Below are positions 1 to 8,226 of a stretch of 64,000 nucleotides of DNA, in pieces (positions within the stretch are counted from its first letter, which is position 1; every line of letters begins with the position of its first letter). The notes under the pieces are model-generated. The model worked only from the letters and a program-made list of their open reading frames with translations, did not search any database and had not been told where the DNA came from. The stretch comes from Heliorestis convoluta. Its GTDB lineage: Bacteria > Bacillota > Desulfitobacteriia > Heliobacteriales > Heliobacteriaceae. The position numbers and the translations under genes are program-made. The stretch spans positions 372,001 to 436,000 of the forward strand of contig NZ_CP045875.1 in NCBI RefSeq assembly GCF_009649955.1. Reading direction: 5' to 3'.

Positions 1-267
1 TTGTTGAGCGCCTTCTGTTTTGCGCGCTGCTTTGGCATGAAAAGGGATCTCTGTTGCAGCAGCAGCAGAGGTTCCAATCGTGTCAAATAAAACGCCCGTA
101 AAAATCAATATTAATAAGACAACAATCGACAAAGAGATAGACACCACTTTGCTCAAGACAAAGTCAGAGCCTACTGTAATACCCATGGCAATGAAAAAAG
201 AAAGCAGACCAATTAAGGCCGCATGACGCGCCGATTGTCGTAAATCTCTAAGTAAACCAGGACCCAA
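1..267 (-). CDS. oapA: OapA-like DUF21-type membrane protein (partial, C-terminus outside window)
   Basis: Only the first 89 codons are visible and the frame is open to base 1. I chose the TTG at 267 because an AGGTGA Shine-Dalgarno (276-281) sits 8 bases upstream; an in-frame GTG at 279 overlaps that site. Two hydrophobic segments (residues about 16-36 and 41-61) are followed by DTIGTSAAAATEIPFHA and a basic stretch, which resembles small clostridial membrane proteins related to the DUF21/CNNM Mg transporter domain. OapA, the protein partner of OLE RNA, is a membrane protein of this kind encoded directly downstream of OLE, and here the gene starts within about 40 bases of the OLE-like RNA and on the same strand. 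The family call is recognition by eye plus context. The C-terminal half cannot be examined. Confidence 0.72.
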   Translation of the reverse strand, partial: MGPGLLRDLRQSARHAALIGLLSFFIAMGITVGSDFVLSKVVSISLSIVVLLILIFTGVLFDTIGTSAAAATEIPFHAKAARKTEGAQQ

Positions 268-299
268 ATGTATGTTCACCTCAATATAACTACACAAAA

Positions 300-921
300 A
301 AGATGCCTGAGTAACAGGGTGACAGTCTGCTAAGTAAACTCTATGGCTTAGGTTCGGTAGGCTTTCCCCACCCGGCTCCGACAAGTCACCTTATCGGCGG
401 TTTCCCTTTATGCCAGGCGCAGTCCTGTCACCAGGGCACTGAACCGAATCACCACTTAGTCCATACTTTAATCCCTAACAGACCTCTTGACAGAACAGTC
501 TAGGAATTTTCTTCAACAACTCTACCTGTCTCTAGCCTCTTTTGCAGTATTGGTTTCAAGTCGCGGCTCTTCCTCCCTGGCCGGGGAGAAAGCGCCGTAT
601 CCTCCTATCCGCCAATCCCACTCAAGGCAGGCTACACTGCACCCAGCATGAACCAAATGCAGGTTCTTCCCAAGCCATAGTTTCCTCCGAAAATGGTCCC
701 GGAGTTCCCCACGTATCTTGGGTCTCCACGGAGGTAGGGTCATCGCCCGCATGCCATTGCAGATCGCCCTATCCCCCTTAACTCCCAGTACCAACCCCCG
801 ACTGGGCGTCGGCAGCCAGCACCAGGAACTTCATCGATATGCCCTTGACGGATTTTTAGCCCCGCCTTCAAAACAGGAGATGCTGACTAGAATACTGCGT
901 CACCACATTCAGACATCTTGT
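300..921 (-). ncRNA. ole: OLE RNA (ornate, large, extremophilic RNA)
   Basis: About 620 bases with no plausible coding frame, rich in local and long-range pairing, transcribed towards oapA. Visible elements on the minus strand are a 5' hairpin CAGACA-AGA-TGTCTG just after the predicted start, a CCGAC/GTCGG hairpin, a CTCCG/CGGAG hairpin followed by GGAAAC, and an 8-bp stem capped by GUGA (378-397). A CTGTCACC near the 3' end pairs with an upstream GGTGACAG. Length and setting match OLE: it lies between ispA (with xseB and xseA) and an OapA-like membrane protein gene, the arrangement known from Bacillus halodurans and some Clostridia. OLE forms a membrane-associated ribonucleoprotein with OapA linked to stress and magnesium responses. 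The 5' end is taken from the promoter; the 3' end near 300 is approximate. No covariance search was run. Confidence 0.82.
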
Positions 922-927
922 CTGAGT

Positions 928-956
928 ATTATAGCACAAGATCTTGCCACTATCAA
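928..956 (-). promoter_or_regulatory. Sigma-A promoter for the OLE RNA
   Basis: The minus strand reads TTGATA (951-956), a 17-base spacer and a perfect TATAAT (928-933). Transcription would start near 921, immediately ahead of the 5' hairpin of the OLE RNA. A T-rich tract flanks the -35 box. This is the best consensus promoter in the window and gives the RNA its own transcription start, separate from ispA. Confidence 0.85.
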
Positions 957-1030
957 AAAAAATGCATCTTTTTTGTCTGGTTATATTCTGGGTCATTTCT
1001 CAATACTATCCAATTCGTAGCGGGACACCC

Positions 1031-1478
1031 CCTGCCTGGTCGGGCACAACCAACGATGAAAATCAACTTTTCCTGATTACGTTGGGGTTACTTCTTGCAG
1101 GGGCCAGGTCATCACGCTTTCCTCCGCTCTGGACTGGTCCCACGCTGTTACCGCCAGCAAGCTACTGATGCGCTGAGGTCCCAAGTCCCGCTACGGAAAG
1201 CGTGATGCCCTGGCCCAGAAGGCTTCTACTGATTGTTACTCCCATTGGCATTGCTTTGCGTAACTTTCTGCTATGTTTAAGCAACTACCTATTGTATTTG
1301 CAATGCAATAGGCCAAAACTCAGTCACAACCAGCAAAATCTACCTAGGTCAGGCGTTATGACTTCCTGGAGAGAGGACTTCAGACCTCAGCCTTTCACGC
1401 AGCTTGCTGCCGCTCATGGCGTGGGATGAGTCCGTTCGGAAGGAATTCATAACGCCTGACCCCACCACAAGGTAGCTA
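1031..1478 (-). repeat. Structured interspersed repeat, full copy A
   Basis: Minus-strand copy of the roughly 450-bp repeat also found at 40930 and 61373. It starts with TAGCTACCTTGTGGTGGGG (5' end at 1478) and runs through hairpin module 1, a linker containing TATTGCATTGCAAATACAATA-like sequence, inverted module 2 and a tail ending in GGTTGTGCCCGACC. The tail diverges from the other copies after about 1031. It lies between the end of ispA and the OLE promoter, so it separates two genes that are normally adjacent. Module 1 arms here carry a few mismatches, so this looks like an older copy. No protein is encoded. Confidence 0.85.
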
Positions 1479-1528
1479 TTGCGTGTTAAAGCTCATGTCC
1501 ATAAGAACACTACAGAATCATCGCTGTG

Positions 1529-2464
1529 CTAATTCTCTCGCTCCAGCAAGTAAAGTGCCAACTGACGAAGCAGTTCTGCCTCTGAACCGAAGGGTTCTAG
1601 TGCTTCTACAGCCGACTGTACAGCTTCTTCTGCCGCTTCTCTCGCTTTTTCTACGCCTAGCAAAGAAGGATAGGTTGATTTTTGGTTTTTCTCATCGCTA
1701 CCAACAGGTTTGCCTAGCTTTTCTGTATCTCCTTGGATATCTAAAAGATCGTCCGTAATCTGGAAGGCAAGGCCTAAGTATTCGCCATAGGCAGAGAGTG
1801 CTTCAATCGCTTCATGAGAGCCCCCACCTAAAATGGCACCCGTGCGGAGAGATGTTTTAATCAGAGCGCCTGTTTTGTGTTGATGTATGTACTCCATCGT
1901 AGGAAGATCAATGGCCTTTTCTTCCGCTTCCATGTCCATAACTTGTCCGCCGATCATGCCTTGACTTCCAGAAGCCTGAGCGATTTCTGTAATCACTTGC
2001 AGATAGCGCTGTGCTACTTCCGCCGACTGGCCTTTCGCTTCAGCAAAAGCTGCTTCTGCTAAGAGACCAAAAGCTCTTGTAAGAAGACCATCGCCAGCGA
2101 GAATGGCCATGGCTTCTCCGTACACAATATGATTCGTTGGTTTGCCACGGCGAAGGTCATCATCATCCATGGCCGGCAAATCGTCATGGATTAAAGAGTA
2201 GGTATGAATCATTTCTAAAGCACAAGCTGCGGCCATAACTTTGTTCTGGTCACCTTGGACAGCTTGGCACGCTGCGAGTGCCAGAAGGGGACGCAATCGT
2301 TTGCCCCCAGCAAAAAGGCTATAGCGCATTGATTGATGGATTATCGAAGGAATGGCCTCTTCTTCGGGAAGAGCTTTCACTAAAGCTTGGTCAATCTGTT
2401 GCGCCATTTTTTTTAATTCTTTTTTCAAATCATAGGTCTGCTGAGCTATCGTTTCTACTTGCAA
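1529..2464 (-). CDS. ispA: Farnesyl diphosphate synthase / polyprenyl synthetase
   Basis: Condenses isopentenyl diphosphate with allylic diphosphates to make geranyl and farnesyl diphosphate for isoprenoid, quinone and cell-wall lipid synthesis; a cytosolic enzyme. Both Asp-rich motifs are intact: the first at residues 94-100 (DDLPAMD) and the second at 238-242 (DDLLD). GGKRLRPLL (53-61) is the usual substrate-binding stretch. The length of 311 residues is slightly above the usual 290-300 because of an N-terminal lead of about 20 residues. The start is TTG at 2464, behind AAGGAGG with 10 bases of spacing. It follows xseB closely, as in the Bacillus xseA-xseB-ispA order. Downstream lie a repeat and the OLE RNA gene instead of dxs. 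Confidence 0.95.
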   Translation of the reverse strand: MQVETIAQQTYDLKKELKKMAQQIDQALVKALPEEEAIPSIIHQSMRYSLFAGGKRLRPLLALAACQAVQGDQNKVMAAACALEMIHTYSLIHDDLPAMDDDDLRRGKPTNHIVYGEAMAILAGDGLLTRAFGLLAEAAFAEAKGQSAEVAQRYLQVITEIAQASGSQGMIGGQVMDMEAEEKAIDLPTMEYIHQHKTGALIKTSLRTGAILGGGSHEAIEALSAYGEYLGLAFQITDDLLDIQGDTEKLGKPVGSDEKNQKSTYPSLLGVEKAREAAEEAVQSAVEALEPFGSEAELLRQLALYLLEREN

Positions 2465-2479
2465 GGACAGATGACCTCC

Positions 2480-2713
2480 TTACTCTTCTGTCGAGAAAAG
2501 CTCTAGATTTTCTGGTGCTTCTATCAGCTTCTGTACTTTCGCTTCAAAAGCTTCAAGCTGACCGTGACAACGCCGCACAAGAACAATACCTTCTTGAAAA
2601 AGCTCTAGCGATTGATCTAGGGTGACATCGCCTTTTTCTAAGGCACGGATCACTTCTTCGAGACGGGCCAGCGCATTTTCATAGGAAAGGTTTACTTCTT
2701 CTCTATCTGCCAT
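2480..2713 (-). CDS. xseB: Exodeoxyribonuclease VII small subunit
   Basis: Small helical subunit of 77 residues that binds XseA to form exonuclease VII, which degrades single-stranded DNA. The sequence SYENALARLEEVIRALEKGDVTLDQSL is the conserved XseB helix pair (I quote it in two parts: SYENALARLEEVIRAL, then EKGDVTLDQSL). An upstream in-frame start at 2746 exists, but ATG at 2713 follows GGAAGGAG at 8 bases and gives the usual length. It overlaps the 3' end of xseA by 22 bases, which implies translational coupling, and precedes ispA by 15 bases. Confidence 0.93.
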   Translation of the reverse strand: MADREEVNLSYENALARLEEVIRALEKGDVTLDQSLELFQEGIVLVRRCHGQLEAFEAKVQKLIEAPENLELFSTEE

Positions 2714-4056
2714 CGCCGAGACTCCTTCCTTTTTTCCACTTTGCAAGTCAATTCACCTTTGCCTAAGGTAACATGAATCTGATCTCCCACCGAGACTTGC
2801 GTCGCTTCACGCAGGATTTGTTCTTTCTCATCAACGCAAAGGGCAAATCCTCGCTCCAAAACAGATAAAGGGCTCAAGGCATCGAGCATGGCGCCTTGTC
2901 GAGCTACTTCTTGGCGTCGTCTCTCTATCGCCTGGTTCGCCTGCTGTATCAACCGTTTGCGCAATTCTTCAATACGCTGGGTCATCCACTGAAAACGCTG
3001 CGTTTCTACCGTAGCAAGAAGGCGTTTCTCGAGATCGCTGACTTGTTTTTTCATCTGTTCGACTCGCGCCTTTTCAAAAGGTCGTAAAAGGCGTTCTTCG
3101 AGTTGATCAACTCGCTGTTGTTGAACACGCAGATTTTGCAGAGGATTGGCTAAAGCAGGTCTTTGCTCCAGATTGATAATAGCCTGGCGAGATTTTTCCA
3201 CTTTGCTATGAATAGCCCTTTGAAGCCTCATTTCCATTTCTTCTAGCTGTGCTTTGAGTCCATCATACCGGGGAACAGCCAGTTCAGCCGCGGCAGAAGG
3301 GGTAGCCGCTCGCACATCGGCGACAAAGTCACTTAATGACACGTCGGTCTCATGACCGACTGCTGAGATAATAGGAAGAGGAAAGTTGGCTATAGCGCGA
3401 CAAAGCTTTTCATCATTAAAAGCCCAAAGATCTTCTCGCGAGCCACCACCTCGACCGATGATAACAACATCAACCAAAGGATGGTCTCTTAAGGCTTCTA
3501 AGGCTTTTATCAGGCTTTTTGGTGCTTCCTCGCCTTGCACAATCGCTGGTGACAAGATTATATTCATGTTCGGATAGCGCCGAGTAATGACTGCGTAAAG
3601 ATCCCGAATGGCAGCACCTGTTGGCGCTGTTACAATTCCAACGGCGCGCGGTAGAAAAGGGAGAGGCTTTTTGCGCTCTGGTGCAAAAAGACCCTCTCCT
3701 TCTAAACGTTTGCGGACTTGTTCTAAGGCTAGATAAATACCTCCAAGTCCAGCAGGCTCCATCTCTTCGGCATAGAGTTGGTAGATACCATCGCGGGCAT
3801 AGACCGAGATGCGCCCTCGAAGAATTACTTTCAGACCGTTTTCAGGGCGAAACTTTAGAAAGCGAGCCCGTCCACGAAACATCACTGCTTTGAGGGTGCT
3901 TTCTCCATCTTTCAAGGTAAAGTACATATGTCCGGAGCTGTGGTGCTTAAAGTTCGATAGCTCTCCTTCAACCCAAAGATTGAGCAAGCTCTCTTCCTGG
4001 CTGAACAGTCCTTCGATGTATTCATTAAGCTCCGTGATGGACCATACTTTTCTCAT
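2692..4056 (-). CDS. xseA: Exodeoxyribonuclease VII large subunit
   Basis: Catalytic subunit of exonuclease VII, which cleaves single-stranded DNA from either end in repair and recombination. The 454 residues show an N-terminal OB-fold (about 1-105, beginning WSITELNEYI), the family signature GRGGGSREDLWAFNDE (201-216), SAVGHETD (231-238) and VADVRAATPSAAAEL. A long coiled-coil region (about 265-390) follows, then a C-terminal sheet that contacts XseB. Length is normal. It heads the xseA-xseB-ispA unit. The 104 bases up to nfnB hold no clear terminator, so read-through from nfnAB is possible. Confidence 0.95.
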   Translation of the reverse strand: MRKVWSITELNEYIEGLFSQEESLLNLWVEGELSNFKHHSSGHMYFTLKDGESTLKAVMFRGRARFLKFRPENGLKVILRGRISVYARDGIYQLYAEEMEPAGLGGIYLALEQVRKRLEGEGLFAPERKKPLPFLPRAVGIVTAPTGAAIRDLYAVITRRYPNMNIILSPAIVQGEEAPKSLIKALEALRDHPLVDVVIIGRGGGSREDLWAFNDEKLCRAIANFPLPIISAVGHETDVSLSDFVADVRAATPSAAAELAVPRYDGLKAQLEEMEMRLQRAIHSKVEKSRQAIINLEQRPALANPLQNLRVQQQRVDQLEERLLRPFEKARVEQMKKQVSDLEKRLLATVETQRFQWMTQRIEELRKRLIQQANQAIERRRQEVARQGAMLDALSPLSVLERGFALCVDEKEQILREATQVSVGDQIHVTLGKGELTCKVEKRKESRRWQIEKK

Positions 4057-4160
4057 CGAAAGCCTCCGTTCTTTTCTCTACAGAAAAATAGCTTCACGGA
4101 GAAAAATCTGCTTTCCCTGGCCCCATGTTCGGTAAAAAGGGCCCTTCGGCAGTTCAAGCT

Positions 4161-5576
4161 TTATTTGCTTTGCAAATATTGATCCATAGCGCGGGCTGCT
4201 TTTTTCCCTGCGCCCATCGCCAGAATAACTGTTGCAGCACCGGTAACAATATCACCACCGGCAAAAACGCCCTCTAGAGAAGTGCGTCCCTCTTCGTCTG
4301 CATAAATCGTTCCTTTGCGATTCAGCTCAAGTCCTGGTGTAGACTGCGTTACGAGAGGATTGGGACCTTGTCCAATCGCTACAATCACGGTGTCTACTTC
4401 CATAAAGAATTCTGATCCGTCAATAGCCACAGGTCGGCGGCGGCCTGATTCATCAGGCTCTCCCAGTTCATAGCGTAGACATCTCATTCCTTTGACCCAA
4501 CCTTGTTCATCACCTACGATTTCTACAGGATTGGTAAGGACTTTAAATTGCACACCTTCTTCGTGGGCATGTTCGATTTCTTCCGCTCGAGCTGGCATCT
4601 CTTTTTCCGATCGACGGTAGACAATCGATACTTCTTCGGCTCCAAGTCGAAGGGCCGTACGTGCTGCATCCATCGCCACATTACCAGCACCGAGGACAGC
4701 CACTTTACTGCCAGCACGAACAGGCGTGAGAGCGTTGGGAAAGTCGTAGCCTTTCATCAAGTTGGTTCTCGTTAAAAACTCATTGGCTGCAAAAACACCA
4801 CAAAAGTTTTCACCAGGAATCCCCATGAAATTAGGCAATCCAGCACCTGTGCCGATAAAGATAGCTTCGTATCCTTTTTGCTGCAGTTCTTCGACTGTAA
4901 AAGTCTTGCCACCTACCATATTCACTTGCACATTGACGCCAAGCTGGCAGAGGGTATTAATTTCTTTTTCTACAATTGCTTTGGGCAAGCGGAATTCTGG
5001 AATTCCATACATAAGAACGCCACCAGCAACATGTAGCGCTTCAAAGACTGTAACATCATAACCGAGGCGAGCCATATCGGCTGCGCAGGTTAAGCCAGCG
5101 GGACCCGCTCCAATGATAGCTACTTTTTTGCCTTTTGGACTGACTGTTGATGTCGCAGAGGTACACTTTTCTTTTGCCATCTGCCCTTCTTGGGCCATTT
5201 CCCAATCGGCAACAAATCGTTCTAGACGCCCGATGGCAACGGGCTCTGACTTAATGCCTATAATGCACTTGCTCTCACACTGGCTTTCTTGAGGACAGAC
5301 ACGACCACAGACAGCTGGTAAAGCATTTTTCTCTTTGAGCTGTGCTGCTGCTTCCGCAAAATTGCGTTCTGCAACAGCTTGAATAAATTCAGGGATCAGA
5401 ACTTCTACAGGGCAACCATCGCGGCATTTGGGCTTTTTACATTGCAGACATCGTTGTGCTTCTAAAACAGCTTGTTCTTCTGTATATCCAAGGGCTACTT
5501 CACGAAAATTTCTAATACGTTCTTCCGGCGCCTGGCAAGGCATTTCTTGCCGGTTGGGACGATCTTTTACTGACAC
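4161..5576 (-). CDS. nfnB: NfnB, large subunit of NADH-dependent ferredoxin:NADP oxidoreductase (GltD-like)
   Basis: Flavoprotein subunit of the electron-bifurcating transhydrogenase NfnAB, which couples NADPH oxidation to reduction of ferredoxin and NAD. Two N-terminal cysteine clusters (about residues 40-60 and 88-108) would bind [4Fe-4S] centres. AIIGAGPAGLTCA marks the FAD dinucleotide-binding fold, VAVLGAGNVAMDAAR the NADP fold, and a GGDIVTGAATVILAMGAGK stretch closes the family signature. GTG at 5576 is preferred to TTG at 5582, because the AGGAGG lies only 3 bases from the TTG but about 9 from the GTG. It overlaps nfnA by 10 bases. A stand-alone glutamate synthase small subunit is the alternative, but the NfnA partner argues against it. 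Confidence 0.88.
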   Translation of the reverse strand: MSVKDRPNRQEMPCQAPEERIRNFREVALGYTEEQAVLEAQRCLQCKKPKCRDGCPVEVLIPEFIQAVAERNFAEAAAQLKEKNALPAVCGRVCPQESQCESKCIIGIKSEPVAIGRLERFVADWEMAQEGQMAKEKCTSATSTVSPKGKKVAIIGAGPAGLTCAADMARLGYDVTVFEALHVAGGVLMYGIPEFRLPKAIVEKEINTLCQLGVNVQVNMVGGKTFTVEELQQKGYEAIFIGTGAGLPNFMGIPGENFCGVFAANEFLTRTNLMKGYDFPNALTPVRAGSKVAVLGAGNVAMDAARTALRLGAEEVSIVYRRSEKEMPARAEEIEHAHEEGVQFKVLTNPVEIVGDEQGWVKGMRCLRYELGEPDESGRRRPVAIDGSEFFMEVDTVIVAIGQGPNPLVTQSTPGLELNRKGTIYADEEGRTSLEGVFAGGDIVTGAATVILAMGAGKKAARAMDQYLQSK

Positions 5577-6415
5577 CCGCAATGGCCTCCTTTATGCTCC
5601 AGTGCTGCTAGGGCTCTCTTTTCTTGATCTTTATAAATAGCCAATCTTTTTATGGCCAAGTCAAAATCAACGAGATGACCGTCAAATTCAGGGCCATCAA
5701 CACAGGCAAACTTGGTCTCTTCACCAACTTGAACTCGACAAGCGCCACACATGCCTGTACCGTCCATCATCAAAGGATTCATGCTAACGATGGTTTTGAC
5801 AGCCCAAGGGCGTGTAACATTGGCAATGGCGCGCATCATGGGCATAGGACCAATGGCCCAAACAGCAGCAAGCTTGCCTCGCTCTGCATAGAGATCTTTC
5901 AGCGCATCGGTTACAAAGCCTTGACGTCCATAGGAGCCATCGTCAGTACAAACAATAAGCTTGTCACTGACAGAGGCCATCTTCTCTTCCCAGATCAGCA
6001 GATCTTTGTTGCGTGCGCCAATAATAGAAATGACTTCATTGCCTGCTGCTTTCAGAGCACGAGCAATGGGAAAGATTGGCGCAATGCCAATACCACCACC
6101 GACTAAAACAGTCGGTCCATCGAAAAGTTCAATCTCAGAGGGAACGCCAAGAGGACCTACAAAATCTAGGATTTCGTCGCCTTCTTCCATCTGTCCAACC
6201 AAAGTGGAACTTGCCCCTAATTCTTGAATAATCGTTGTAATGGTACCTTTTTCACGATCATAATCGGCAATGGTTAGAGGAATTCTTTCTCCTCTTTCAT
6301 TGGCACGCATTATAAAAAAATGTCCAGCCTGGGCTTTTTCTGCTACCATCGGTGCTCTCACTTCGAATTCTTTGACAGCAGAAGAAAGAACTACTTTTTT
6401 TACGATAGGGTACAT
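5567..6415 (-). CDS. nfnA: NfnA, small subunit of NADH-dependent ferredoxin:NADP oxidoreductase
   Basis: FAD/NAD-binding subunit that carries the NAD site and a [2Fe-2S] centre of the bifurcating NfnAB complex. The 282 residues show the ferredoxin-reductase FAD domain (about 1-100), VGGGIGIAPIFPIARAL for nucleotide binding (about 109-125), and a C-terminal cysteine set in DGTGMCGACRVQV plus FACVDGPEFDG typical of PyrK/NfnA iron-sulphur binding. The tail GGHCGCQ is Cys/His-rich. A PyrK (dihydroorotate dehydrogenase electron transfer subunit) assignment is less likely, because nfnB overlaps this gene and no pyrD is present. ATG at 6415 follows AGGAGGAG. Confidence 0.88.
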   Translation of the reverse strand: MYPIVKKVVLSSAVKEFEVRAPMVAEKAQAGHFFIMRANERGERIPLTIADYDREKGTITTIIQELGASSTLVGQMEEGDEILDFVGPLGVPSEIELFDGPTVLVGGGIGIAPIFPIARALKAAGNEVISIIGARNKDLLIWEEKMASVSDKLIVCTDDGSYGRQGFVTDALKDLYAERGKLAAVWAIGPMPMMRAIANVTRPWAVKTIVSMNPLMMDGTGMCGACRVQVGEETKFACVDGPEFDGHLVDFDLAIKRLAIYKDQEKRALAALEHKGGHCGCQ

Positions 6416-6434
6416 GCGCTGTTGCTCTCCTCCT

Positions 6435-6463
6435 AAAAAAAGGGCGACCCCTCTTGGGCACCC
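6435..6463 (-). terminator. Probable terminator between the nusB/Kae1-like unit and nfnA
   Basis: On the minus strand an imperfect GC hairpin (outer GGGTG/CGCCC, inner CCC/GGG with a small bulge) is followed by seven T. It sits between the end of the Kae1-like gene (6507) and the nfnA ribosome binding site, so nfnAB probably has its own promoter nearby. Confidence 0.5.
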
Positions 6464-6506
6464 CTATTGTATGTTGTCGCGGTTGCTCAATTTTTTTAGT
6501 TTATCA

Positions 6507-7655
6507 CTAAGATTTGTAAGGGTCAACGACAATGGATGAAGTTTCTAGCCTTTTATGACCAATTAAGGCGACGCCTACAGCATTATCTCCTGATAGCTGT
6601 GGTGTTGCAAAAGCTAGCTGAGCGCCTACCGCTTTATGTTCTAACCGATGGCGCAGTCGCTGACGAAGGAAAGTATTGGCGGCTACGCCACCGACGATAA
6701 GAATCTTTGAAATTTTTTCTTCTTCTACGGCTTTGCGCAAGATTTTTTCTAAGGTAGAAGCAATACAACGTTCCACAGCGCGAGCAATATGACTCGCTTG
6801 GCCGGTCCTAAGTACAGATTTCTCTCGGTTGACAGTATCACAGTCGTTGGCACTATCTAACTTGGAAATCATCCGCAATGCCGCCGTCTCGGCGCCTGAG
6901 AAACTAAGGTTGTACCCTTTGACGGCAGCAGGCAAGAAGATCTGATCCTTTTCTTCTGTCGCTCTTGCAGCCACTTTTTCTAATTCCGGTCCTGCCGGAA
7001 AAGATAAACCAAGGGCAACACCTACACGATCAACAAGTTGTCCAGCATGGAGATCTAAAGTGCCACCTAATTTTTTAATCTGAAACATTGTTGCATTGTA
7101 CGCAGCGGCATCTTCACAGTGGCTTATCTTTGTACTCTCATATTGAACTCGCAACAACTCTGTAGTCCCACCAGAAAGATGAACTGCCAAGAAAGGGCTT
7201 TGTAACCATTCGTCCCTTTGACCCACTTCCTGGGCCGAGTAAAGACCTGCCATAATATGTCCTTCTTGATGGGAAGTCTCAATCAAGGGTACTTCTAAGG
7301 TCGTCGCCAAAGCATGGGCCACAAGATAGCCAGCTCGAAAGACAGGCAGATAGGATTCCGGCTCTGGCCTAGGACGCGTCGAAATCGCTACTGCTTCTAT
7401 CTTTATTTTCTTGCCTCCATCGCGAAGTTCCTGCAGAATTTCTGCTAAAAGTTCTGGCAAATGTTGCCCATGCAAAAAAAAGGCATCTCCTTGCCGGAGA
7501 CCCCTTTCGCCTTTTTTAACAGGTAACATACGTCGCTTCTCCGCTCGGACTTTTCCTCTCTCGTCGACAAAAGCAAGAGAAGTCGTATAACAACTTGTAT
7601 CAAAAGCAAGAATGCCTGAGATAACCGGTTCACTTTTTGTGCTGTCCTGCATCAT
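6507..7655 (-). CDS. Kae1/TsaD-like domain protein (M22 family paralogue)
   Basis: A 382-residue protein of the ASKHA fold related to TsaD/Kae1, the threonylcarbamoyl-transfer enzyme of tRNA t6A synthesis. Visible features are ILAFDTSCYTTSLA (15-28) for the phosphate-1 motif, the metal-binding HQEGH (129-133, as HMEGH in true Kae1), HLSGGTTEL (about 160-168) and a C-terminal LIVGGVAANTFLR. It is more divergent than housekeeping TsaD, and its location behind nusB matches the second Kae1-like protein found in many Clostridia, so I do not call it tsaD. ATG overlaps the nusB stop by 4 bases, indicating coupling. The exact substrate is unknown. Confidence 0.75.
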   Translation of the reverse strand: MMQDSTKSEPVISGILAFDTSCYTTSLAFVDERGKVRAEKRRMLPVKKGERGLRQGDAFFLHGQHLPELLAEILQELRDGGKKIKIEAVAISTRPRPEPESYLPVFRAGYLVAHALATTLEVPLIETSHQEGHIMAGLYSAQEVGQRDEWLQSPFLAVHLSGGTTELLRVQYESTKISHCEDAAAYNATMFQIKKLGGTLDLHAGQLVDRVGVALGLSFPAGPELEKVAARATEEKDQIFLPAAVKGYNLSFSGAETAALRMISKLDSANDCDTVNREKSVLRTGQASHIARAVERCIASTLEKILRKAVEEEKISKILIVGGVAANTFLRQRLRHRLEHKAVGAQLAFATPQLSGDNAVGVALIGHKRLETSSIVVDPYKS

Positions 7656-8068
7656 GATTGCACCTGGTTTTGTAGTTCTCGTGCCAGTTGACCTAAGATA
7701 CCATTGATGAATTTAGCCGCTTCTTCGCCAGAATAGATTTTCGCCAATTCTAAAGCTTCATTGATCGCTACATTATTCGGTACCTCAGGGCTATATAGAA
7801 TCTCATAGACAGCTAGACGTAAAAGGTTACGATCTACGTTCGCCAGTCGACTTAAGTTCCATTCAACAGCGAGGCGACCTATGGTATGGTCAATGGCTTC
7901 GCGGTTCTTTTCTACACCTTCAACGAGATTGCGTGCAAATTGAGCCGCTTGCTCACTAACGCTAAATTCCTCGCAGGTATAGGTTAAAGCAAATTGTAAA
8001 TCAACACGGCCCAGCTCATGTTGAAAAAGAGTTTGCAGGGCTGTTTCCCTTCCGAGGCGTCTACTCAA
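7652..8068 (-). CDS. nusB: Transcription antitermination protein NusB
   Basis: All-helical RNA-binding factor of 138 residues that acts with NusE (S10) in rRNA antitermination. It begins SRRLGRETALQTLFQHELG, the NusB opening, and ends with VPNNVAINEALELAKIYS and KFINGILGQLAREL, the conserved C-terminal helices. Start is TTG at 8068 behind AAAGGAAC. It is coupled by a 4-base overlap to the Kae1-like gene. Position after asp23/amaP fits the accBC-asp23-nusB order of Firmicutes. Confidence 0.93.
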   Translation of the reverse strand: MSRRLGRETALQTLFQHELGRVDLQFALTYTCEEFSVSEQAAQFARNLVEGVEKNREAIDHTIGRLAVEWNLSRLANVDRNLLRLAVYEILYSPEVPNNVAINEALELAKIYSGEEAAKFINGILGQLARELQNQVQS

Positions 8069-8226
8069 TCTCTACCGTTCCTTTCTGTAACAAGCAAAAG
8101 TCTCTACTATCCATCATTATATAAGGATAAAGAGTTTTTTCGGTTGCCATAGGCTTTCGCATTCTCCATTGTTGACACTATATTGTTTCCAATTTTTATG
8201 TAATCCATGTATTGTACCGTTCCGTC

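Noticed and set aside
300-921. RNase P RNA, tmRNA or a group II intron
   Set aside because: No tmRNA tag frame or tRNA-like end, no intron domain V or reverse transcriptase, and the P RNA core is not recognisable. The ispA/OapA setting fits OLE far better.
522-1020. Open frames of 79-100 codons on both strands
   Set aside because: They overlap one another inside the OLE RNA region, have no ribosome sites and no family likeness; the RNA explains the sequence.
5624-6106. 160-codon plus-strand frame opposite nfnA
   Set aside because: Antisense shadow of a clearly conserved gene.
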